Source: Platanthera guangdongensis (Eukaryota; Streptophyta; Magnoliopsida; Asparagales; Orchidaceae). From it: DNA of 64,000 nucleotides. The stretch spans positions 72,230,346 through 72,294,345 of the forward strand of contig CM077157.1 of assembly GCA_039583875.1 (NCBI GenBank), given 5' to 3'. Below are positions 54,543 through 63,647 of this stretch, one piece after another (the first letter of the stretch is position 1; each line of letters starts with the position of its first letter). A program made the position numbers and the translations under genes. The notes beneath the pieces are model-generated. The model saw nothing but the letters and a program-made list of their open reading frames with translations, did no database searches and was not told the origin of the DNA.

Positions 54543-57500
54543 TTTTGTTTTGCAGAAATGTCCAAAGGCCACCAAAACGCCAATATGGTACTTGGACAGT
54601 GGATGCTCCTAGCATATGACTGGGACAAGAAGCCTGCTGCGTGATTACACTCCAGTCGAGAATGGACCCAAAGTCATCTTTGGGGGGTCAGATCGAGGAG
54701 TCACCAGAGGTTACGGTATGATTTCCAACGGTATAATCTCTATCACCGACGTGGCTTATGTTGAAGGGTTAAATCATAACCTGATCAGTGTAAGTCAGTT
54801 ATGTGACAAAGGTTATGACGTTAAGTTCTGCAAGGATAAATGCCTGATTATATCATGTGCCTCTTCTGACACGGTATTAATAGGCATTAGGAGCCGAAAT
54901 ATCTTCTGCTTAAATTTTCTGAGTTTAGATTCATCTACCCCCGTATGCCTAGTGGCAACAGGCAGTGCATCTCTTTGTGAACAATGGCACAAAAGATTGG
55001 CACATGTTAATTTCAAAACAATTAGTATGTTGTTTTCTAAAAACTTAGTAAGGGATGCTCCCGTTATCACGTGCATCAAAGATAGCCCCTGTCCTGCATG
55101 CCAGATGGGCAAACAGACTCGGGCTACCTTTAAGAGCATTCAGACAAAGACTCTTCCCGGTGTCTTTATCTTCTGCATATGGACTTGTTTGGTCCAATAC
55201 AAGTTCATAGCTTGGGAGGCAAGTCCTATATGCTAGTGATAGTTGATGATCACTCTCGGTTTACATGGGTGTTCTTCTTAAAACGAAAGTCAGATACGTT
55301 TGACATCTTCATTAGTTTTGTCAAGCAGGTTCAGAACGAATTTAACTGCTCAGTGGTCAAAATCAGAAGTGACCATGGAACAGAATTCGAATCTGGTGCT
55401 ATGACAGAGTTTTGTGAAGAACAAGGTATCTTTCATGAGTTTTCCTCCCCGCGCACTCCTCAGCAAAATGGAGTTGCGGAGAGGAGAAATAGAACTCTCA
55501 TTGAAGTCTGCACGACTATGTTGAAAGACGCTTCTCTTCCAGAATACTTCTGGGCAGATGCGGTCAATACAGCATGTCATGTACAAAACCGAGCATTGAT
55601 CAACAAGCATCATCGTAAGACGCCTTACGAGCTACTGAGAGGCAGGAAACCAACTATGTCTTACTTAAGGATCTTTGGTTGCAGATGTTATGTACTGAAT
55701 AATGGGAAGTACTCGCGTACTAAATTTGGTGAAAAATGCTTCGAAGGCATATTCATGGACTATAGTTCCCACAGTCGGGCATATAGGGTCTTCAATAAGA
55801 AAACCCTAGTGGTAGAAGAATCAATTAATGTTGTATTTGATGAAGGAAGCTTGCTTAACAGCAATTCTTCCAGCGGTATTCTTGAAGATGCAGGTGCATG
55901 ACTTGAACAGCTGAGTCTCGATGAGACCGCTAAAGATGAAACTCCTAAGTACGTCAAAGTTTCCACCTCAACGTCAACTGGGAATGTTGAAGATCAAAAT
56001 GGAACAAATCTCTTAGAAGAAGGAGAAGCCCAAGAAGTAGTCGAAGCTCCAGACGCCAGACTTCTAGAGCTCCGGCACGTGAGGGATCATCCTAGAGATC
56101 AGATCATCGGAGATCCTCGTGACGGTGTCAGAACTCGAAGAGGTACTATTAATGAGATTTTGCATCTTAGCTTCCTGTCACAGGTTGAGTCAAAGAAGTT
56201 CGACGAGGCGAACAAAGATGCGGCATGGATTTTGGCCATGCAAGATGAACTACATCAATTCGAACGATGCAACGTTTGGACGCTGGTTCCCAGACCACAA
56301 AAGCAGAATGTGATTGACACCAAGTGGATCTTCAGAAACAAACTGGATGAACATGGTGTCATCATAAAGAACAAGGTCAGGCCTTTACACCAGTGGCAAG
56401 GCTCGAGGCAATCAGATTGTTCCTGGCGTATGCTTCGCACAAAGGATTCACAGTCTATCAAATGGATGTGAAATCAGCATTCTTGAACGGAGACCTGAAA
56501 GAGGAAGTATACGTCGCTCAACCCCCAGGTTTTGTCAATCCTACTTATCTCAATCATGTATATTTTCTTAATAAAGCTCTATATGGTTTAAAACAAGCTC
56601 CACGAGCTTGGTATGAGACTTTATCTAGTTTTCTTCTTGAGAACAAGTTCTCTAGAGGTAAAATAGATAAGACATTGTTTCTCAGGGAAGTCAAAGGCAA
56701 GATTTTGCTGGTGCAAATCTATGTCGATGACATTATATTCGGCTCAACGGACAACAATCTTTGCAAAAAGTTTTCTAAACTTATGCAAGGAAAGTTTGAA
56801 ATGAGCAGTATGGGAGAGCTAAAGTATTTCTTGGGACTTCAAGTGAAACAGTCTGAGGATGGAATCTTTATCTCTCAGACGAAGTTCACAAATGAACTCC
56901 TCAAGAAATTCGGTATGGAGAATGCAACCTCTATGAGGACTCCAATGGGATCCACTATGTCTCTGGATAAGGATGAGAAAGGTAAACCTTTCGATGAAAC
57001 CAAATACAGAAGCATCATTGGATCCCTGCTCTACCTTACTGCCAGTAGACCGGATATCATGTTCTCCACATGTGTGTGTGCCAGATATCAGGTGAACACT
57101 AAGGAATCTCACTATGTCACTGCAAAGCGAATTCTAAGATACCTTAAAGGTACTCCCAATCTTGGCTTGTGGTACCCGAGAAACAATGATGTCGAGCTAA
57201 TAGGTTTTTCAGATGCTGATTTTGCAGGGAGTAGGGATGACAGGAAAAGCACTTCCGGGACGTGTCAATTCCTCGGAAGAAGGCTTATCTCATGGAACAG
57301 CAAGAAGCAGAATTGTGTAGCAACCTCCACAACAGAGTCTGAGTACATCTCGGCAGGCAGCTGTTGCGCACAACTCCTATGGATCAAAAACCAGTTAGCC
57401 GACTACGACCTTCAGCTCAAGGAAGTACCAATGTACTGCGACTCCTCCAGTGCAATTGCAATTGCCAACAATCCGGTATCGCACAGAAGAACGAAGCATA

Positions 57501-57667
57501 TTGAAGTGCGTTACCACTTCATTCGGGAGCACGTGGAGAACAAGGACATCTCTCTCTGTTATGTCCCCACGGACAAGCAGATTGCAGATATTTTCACAAA
57601 GCCCTTAGACGAAGCCAAGTTCAGTCTTTTCAAAACTGAATTGGGGATGCTAAACTATGAGGAATGA
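54535..57667 (+). pseudogene. pol: SIRE-2 pol: protease, integrase, RT and RNase H, broken
   Basis: Opens in the frame one base after gag: WYLDSGCS (protease, 54586), TAG at 54610-54612, then HMTGTRSLLRDYTPVENG and the gag-pre-integrase part. A frameshift lies near 55150. The integrase has Asp in LLHMDLFGP-type context (55182), Asp in RSDHGTEFE (55371) and Glu in NGVAERRNR (55479). TGA follows at 55899-55901. A deletion of about 40 bp near 56378 removes the VAQGYNQEEGIDYDE-type stretch at the RT start and changes frame. RT and RNase H then run uninterrupted from 56393 to 57667: [24 protein letters not shown] at 56720-56731, [44 protein letters not shown] and the [16 protein letters not shown] tail. 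The layout is SIRE/Maximus-type. Confidence 0.9.
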
Positions 57668-57971
57668 AGACTACAGAAGCTCCAGGCTCATGCATCTAGG
57701 GGGAGCCTCTGCCAGGAACTTAAGTGTGAGCACAGGTGCAAGAACTGAGGGGGAGCAAGGGGTCAAATGCAACAGACCCAGATTTGTAGAAGCCGAAAAG
57801 GGGGAGATTACCCTCTCGGCTAAGGCTAAGGTGACTACAAGTTTTCTCTCAAGAAATTGGTATTGGTAATGAATATCTCTCTCAACTCAATTTCAAGTTT
57901 ATGATTTTCATTCCCATACGCTCTATTCACCTTAGCTTGTAGGGTTTAGGCTTCTTCAAATAGGGGGAGAT
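57668..57971 (+). other. SIRE-2 3' tail with serial polypurine motifs
   Basis: Four purine tracts of the AGGGGGAG type at about 57698, 57747, 57799 and 57961. The last (TCAAATAGGGGGAGAT) touches the LTR and should be the functional plus-strand primer. The 70-codon frame here is not credible. Confidence 0.8.
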
Positions 57972-59580
57972 TGTTGGGTATCGTATCCACAACATACCTG
58001 ATTTGAAGAAGCCCCTGAACAAGCTAAGGTAAATAGACAATGTATTTGATAAAATCTTTTAAGTTGTGCTTGCAGTTATTCCACGCTAAGTGCACTCCAA
58101 TGTCAGGGTGCAGTAGGTCAATATACACAGGTCTGCACGACCTAATCCCTCGTTGAGCAGATCAGTGTGTTGGCCTACGTGTATTCTCTCTATTGGAGTG
58201 TACTTATTTTCAAGTACAGGGCTGTGATAATGCAAGAGCAGACAAGGAGCAAGGATGGGTCAAGGAGCAGCTCATAGGCAGAAAGACGAAAAATCATCCA
58301 AGTATTATTCGACGAGAATCACCAAGTGATTCTCGCCGATTCGGTGAGAATCACTGGTGATTCTCGCTGAGAATCACTAGTGATTCTCGCCGAATCGTTG
58401 AGAATCACTGGTTGATTCTCGCCGTCTCTATCCAGCTACATCAAAGCGTGCTAATCTGGCGCTAAGTCATAATCGTCGAGAATCATCAAGTGATTCGGCG
58501 AGAATCACTGGTGATTCTCGCCGAATCGTCGAGAATCACCACCTGATTCTCGCCGACTCGTCGAGAATCACCTTCGATTCTCACCGAATTTGACTTGGGC
58601 AATTTTCTAGATCCCGCTGGACCGGATCAAATGTTAAGACGTTGTTTTGAACCGCTTTTAGGGTTTCTTCTGGTGGGACCCATAACGGTCATAAAGGAGT
58701 ATTCTACTGTATAAATACACGCGTATTTTTGAACAGTTGGGAGAGGAGAAGATTTGAAAAAGCCGAGCCGCCGACCTGGACCTAGATCGCGATACCTGCT
58801 CCGCCGCCGTCGCCGCTCGTGTTAGTTGTTCGCCGCCTTTGATCGTGGTTCTTCCAGATCTTCCGGCGACAGAAGCTTAGCCAAGCATAGCGTCTCACGC
58901 GTCTAACCAGAGATCCTTTGTCTCTTGATTCGTTGATCAGGAAAACCTTCCCCTTCCGAATCGATCAAGATGATCGATCCTAGTGTGACCGTTGGTAGAC
59001 CTTGCTAGCTTTGCTACGAAGTTTGAATCTCCAAAGTACTGCAGCCGCACACCGTTGTCGCCGCCGATCCCGAGAACCAAGCCGCCGCCCCTCTTGCCGT
59101 CGCTGGTTTCGGGGAGATTCTCTCCAAGAGAGATCGAGGGTTGTGGACTCTTCGTTGACTTCAAGAACACGTCATCGAACGAAGAGAGACACCTTAGTCT
59201 CCAAAAGTTGTTTGTATTTCTTATACATTCTAGTTTCATTTTTGTTGTAAAGGAACGTTGGTTCCTAGTTGTAAGGGTTGGGTGCAACCCGTATTGTGGG
59301 AGTGTTGTCTACTACATGTGGAAGGGTTCCTTCCGATAGTGCAAGGATTAGATTTCAATCCTGTTGGTGAAGTGACCGAGTCATCCCTTGTTGGGAGATA
59401 GGTCGAAGGGGGAAAGTGGATGTACCCAAATCGGGGAACCACTATAAATTGCTTGTGTACTTTCTTTGCTGTGCTGTCTTGTTATCTTGTGTAGGTACAA
59501 TTTTAATTCCGCAAAAACGCTGCAAGTCACCTATTCCCCCCCCCCATAGGTGAAGGTATTTGACACTAGGTGGACTTTCA
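57972..59580 (+). mobile_element. SIRE-2 3' LTR
   Basis: 1609 bp, from TGTTGGGTATCGTATCC to GGTGGACTTTCA, followed by CGACT. It is 54 bp longer than the 5' LTR, mostly because the palindrome array (58305-58592) has extra units. TATAAATA 58710-58717; C-run hairpin 59528-59552. Confidence 0.93.
58305..58592. repeat. GATTCTCG/CGAGAATC palindrome array, SIRE-2 3' LTR
   Basis: Expanded relative to 50940-51172: extra GAGAATCAC..GTGATTCTC pairs at about 58340-58395. Confidence 0.9.
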
Positions 59581-59585
59581 CGACT

Positions 59586-62500
59586 AACTTCAAGAAGTGG
59601 AAGTCGTGCATGAAGAGTTATCTTCTTGGCGAGGAGCTGTGGGAATTCGTCGGTGGTGACGATAGGCAGGAAGTCACGGCTGCGTTCAGGACTGCTGAGC
59701 AGGTTAGGCTCTGGAGAAGAACAAATGCTAAGGCGGAGTTCATTCTGAAGAGAGCCGTGTCTCCGGAACTGTTTGATCACATTGTTGGATGTGAGTCGGC
59801 TGCTGATATTTGGACAACCATTGATGAGTTGTTCAATAGGAAGAATGTGGCGCAGCTTCAGTTCCTGGAGAATGAGTTGATCAGGGCAAGTCAGGGAGAC
59901 CTTTCCATCTCCAAGTACTTCTTAAAGATGAAGAGCTTGTGTGCTGAGCTGTCGGCACTGGATCCTGATGAGCCTATATCTGAGGCGAAGATGAAAAGAC
60001 ACATTATCCGCGGCTTGCGGAAGGAGTATGTGGCTTTTGTAACATCTGTTCAAGGGTGGGCTACTCAGCCGTCTTTGCTGGAGCTGGAGAATCTGCTTGC
60101 CTCGCAGGAGAGCTTAGCAAGGCAGATGGCTGGAGTGAACCTGAATCAGGAAGGCAGCGAAGCTCTCTTCTCAGGCAAGAAGAAAGGATGGGAAGGGAAG
60201 AAGAAGAAGGTGCAGGCCGCTGGTGAGAAGGAGACTTCAACTTCATATCCGCCGGAGAGGAGAAATGCTCCTAAGGACTGGAAGAAGAACTTGAAGTGCT
60301 ATCGGTGTCATCAACGAGGGCACTTCAAGCGGGACTGCAAGGTCAAACTGCAGCCTGGGCATGCTGCGGGAAAGGAGGAAGCTTGCTCGAGAAGTGAAGA
60401 AGCAGAATGGGGCGGAGCTTTTATGACGGGCACTTGTGTCCGGGCCTTGTCTGCTGAGGACTTCAACGGCGAGTGGATCGTAGACTCCGGGTGTCGTCAT
60501 CACCTCACCGGAGACAAATCGAAGATCACCTCCATGCAGGCTTACTCAGGTAATGAAGCTATTATCACTGCTGATAATACTGTTTATGCAGTAGAGAAAG
60601 AAGGGGTCGTGTATTTGGGTAGTAATCAGGGGCCACTCACATTAAGGAGTGTGTATCACGTGTCGGGCATGAAGAAAAACCTCTTCTCGGTGATCAATGC
60701 GGTGGACGCTGGTTATCACGTTCTGTTTGGGCCAACAGACGTGAGGTTCCTTCGCAACGTATCAGCGGTGAAGGCTGATGTTGCTCATGTGGGGAGGACG
60801 GTGAAGAACTTGTTTGTTCTTGCCACCAATTCTTATGTTGATAGGATGAGGTCCAATGATAGCGCTGTTATTTGGCATGAGAGGCTGGGGCATGTTGGCA
60901 TAGACAAGCTGAAGGCGATGGCTAGTAGAAGTTTGGTGAGGGGGTTGTCTAAGTTGTCCTCCTTTGGTGATGGGCATGTTTGCGCGGGCTGTCAATACGG
61001 TAAGGCACATCGTCTTCCGTTTGATAAATCACAAACAAGGAGTAAGAAACCATTGGAGTGTATTCATGGCGACCTGATGGGACCGACGGTTACTGTTAGC
61101 CTTGGTGGAAGCAGATACATGCTTGTCTTAGTTAATGACTACTCAAGGTATACTTGGGTGTACTTCTTAAAGGAGAAGTCGGAAGCCTTCCGTTTGTTTG
61201 TGGAGTTCAAGGAGTTGGTAGAAGGCCGGCTTGGCTTGCAGATCAAGAAGCTTAGAACGGATAACGGGGGTGAGTTTGTCTCCTCCGAGTTTTCTAACTT
61301 CTGCAGGAAGCATGGGATCCAACGGGAGCTTACTTGTGCTCACACTCCACAACAAAATGGGGTAGCGGAGCGGAAGATCCGTCATCTAACGGAAACCTGC
61401 AAATGTTGGCTTCATGCGAAAGAGATCCCAAGGTCCTTTTGGGCGGAAGGGATGTCTTGTGTTGCTTATGTTATCAACCGGATGCCACTCAGCCCTATCA
61501 ACATGAAGACTCCTATTGAGCTGTTACTGAAGGAGAAGCCGAGTGTTGGACACCTTCGGGTGTTCGGTTCAACTTGCTACGTGCATGTCCCGGATGCTTC
61601 ACGGACAAAGCTGGATACGAAGGCAAGGAAGCTTGTCTTTGTTGTCTACGATGAGCGGAAGAAGGGATGGAAATGCATGGACCCTGTGACGAAGAATTTC
61701 GTGGTGTCAAGAGACGTTGTCTTTGACGAGCTGACGTCATATGGAGGTGGATCGGTTGAGCTAACCGGAAGTAGCAAGGTTGATGAAGCACCGGTGGCGG
61801 CTGATGAAGGCTTGAAAGAGGAGCTTGTTGTTTCACCAGCATCTCCTGTTGCTTCTAACTCTGAGGCTGAGCCTTCTGGCTCAGGAAGCAGGGGGAGCAC
61901 TGCTCAATGCTTGCCCCAGGTAGGAGTGGAGCCCGAAGAAGCAACGGAAGCAGTGAGCAAGGAGTCGTTTCTTCGGAGATCGAAGAGGGTGGTTAAGCCA
62001 CCGGCTCGGTACTGTGATGGGAATGCAGTGAGCTTTGTATCCTGCTTCTTTGCAGGTCCTCTGGATGAGCGAGAGCCTGCAAACTTCAACGAGGCCACTG
62101 GAGTGAAGGAGTGTGAAGATGCCATGAAGGAAGAGATTGATGCTCTGAAGAAGAATGAAACCTGGGACCTTGTCCCCAAGGTTGATGGCATTACTCCGGT
62201 TACTTGCAAGTGGGTGTATAAGTTGAAGAAGAAGGCTGATGGGAGCATTAATCGGTTCAAGGCTCGTCTGGTCGCTAGAGGATCCTCACAACAGTATGGA
62301 GAAGACTATGAGGAGACATTCAGTCCAGTTGCGAAGATGACTTCAGTAAGATTGGTGATCGCATTGGCTGCTAGCAAGGGATGGAGGTTGTGGCAACTTG
62401 ATGTGAAGAATGCTTTTCTTTACGGAGAGATTGACAAGGATATCTTCATGGATCAGCCGCTTGGTTTTGTCTCTGAAAAGAATCCGGACTATGTCTGTAA

Positions 62501-63620
62501 ACTCAGGAAGGCTCTCTATGGGTTGAAGCAGGCTCCTAGAGCGTGGTATGGGAAGATTGCAGTGTACTTGTAATTCTGTGGATACCTTGCTTCCAACTCG
62601 GATTCAAGCTTGTTCGTCAAGAAGAAGGAAAAGGTACAAGTCTTGGTTCTGCTGTATGTGGATGACATGAACATCACAGGGAATTCGGAGGGGGAAGTAG
62701 CAAGGCTCAGGGCAGAGCTTACTATACGCTTCGAGATGAAAGACTTGGGAGAGTTGCATCTCTTTCTCGGTCTTGAAGTGGAGAGGAAGGAGTGCGGGGT
62801 TCTCATTTACCAGAAAGGGTATGCTGATCGTATTGTGAAGCGGTTCGGCATGGGCGAAGGGAAGAAGTGCTCTACTCCACTGGAACCTGGGCTAAAGCTT
62901 TGACGGGATGAGGGAAGGGTTCTTTATGATCCCTTGGTGTTCAGGGCTCTTGTTGGGAGCTTGATCTACCTGACGATTACAAGGCCGGATATTACTTATG
63001 ATGTTGCCCGAGTAAGTAGGTATATGGCTGAACCAAGGCAATCTCATCTAGTGGCGGCAAAGGGTATTCTGAAGTATGTCAAGGCTTCTTATGACATGGG
63101 ACTCCTCTATAGAAGGGACTCGGAATTTGCGTTGCTCGAGTACACGGATGCTGACTATGGCGGTGATTCGGATGATCGGAGGTCTACTTCAGGTTATATG
63201 TCCACTTGCGGTTCAGCCATCATCTCGTGGTGTAGCAAGAAGCAGGACTCGGTGTCGGTTTCAACCACGGAGGCGGAGTATAAGGCTTCGGCCTTGGCTA
63301 CTCGGGAAGCCGTTTGGTTGAGGAGGCTTATAGAGGATGTTCATGAAAAAGTGCAAGGGCCTACTTTACTCCGGGGTGACAATGAGAGTGCTCTCAAACT
63401 AGTTAACAATCCAGTGTGTCACGCCAGGACCAAGCATATAGAGATTGATCACCACTTCATCAGGGAGAAGGTGTTGGAGGGGTCTCTACTGGTCTGGCAT
63501 GTTCGGAGTGAAGATAATCTTGCTGACATCTTCACGAAGCCACTGTCGAAGGGGCCTTTTGAACGCTTGCGCAGCTTGTTGGGCTTGGTCACCACTTCCC
63601 ACTTCAAGGGGGAGTGTTGA
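59586..63620 (+). pseudogene. pol: Copia-B gag-pol, one frame with two stop codons
   Basis: Continues the gag begun at 50555 in a single frame. Gag core (NFKKWKSCMKSYLLG, AxxKxxxAWxxI-like middle), zinc knuckle CYRCHQRGHFKRDC (60297-60338), protease DSG (60483-60491), gag-pre-integrase (WHERLGHVGIDKL). The integrase has Asp at 61071 (HGDLMGP), Asp at 61260 (RTDNGGEF) and Glu at 61368 (GVAERKIR). RT: CKWVYKLKKKADG, ARLVARGSSQQYGEDYEETF, QLDVKNAFLYGEI, YVDD (62655-62666). RNase H: YTDADYGGDSDDRRSTSG, TEAEYKA, ARTKHIEIDHHFIRE. Stops: TAA 62571-62573 (between ...IAVYL and FCGY) and TGA 62901-62903 (between ...GLKL and RDEG), each one C-to-T change from a sense codon. The stop TGA at 63618-63620 lies in the first bases of the 3' LTR. 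Exact copia lineage not certain. Confidence 0.92.
63605..63614 (+). other. Copia-B polypurine tract
   Basis: AAGGGGGAG directly before the 3' LTR start, within the last codons of pol. Confidence 0.85.
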
Positions 63621-63647
63621 AATTTGTGAAGTGGAAGTGGTTGACGG
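63615..63647 (+). mobile_element. Copia-B 3' LTR, first 33 bp only
   Basis: Identical to 48766-48798. The LTR is cut after GACGG by element D; GACGG is the expected TSD sequence, and its partner should lie beyond the window. Confidence 0.85.

Larger units (their letters stand above)
50606..59580 (+). mobile_element. SIRE-2: complete SIRE-like copia element with gag and pol
   Basis: A 9.0-kb insertion with LTRs 50606-52160 and 57972-59580, initiator-Met primer-binding site, gag (52251-54542) and pol (54535-57667), and a polypurine tract before 57972. TSD CGACT at 50601-50605 and 59581-59585. All enzyme domains are present but broken by stops, two frameshifts and a deletion at the RT start, so it is probably dead although recent. 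It lacks the 762-codon ORF of SIRE-1: only about 300 bp separate the pol stop from the LTR. It sits in the gag of Copia-B. Confidence 0.93.
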
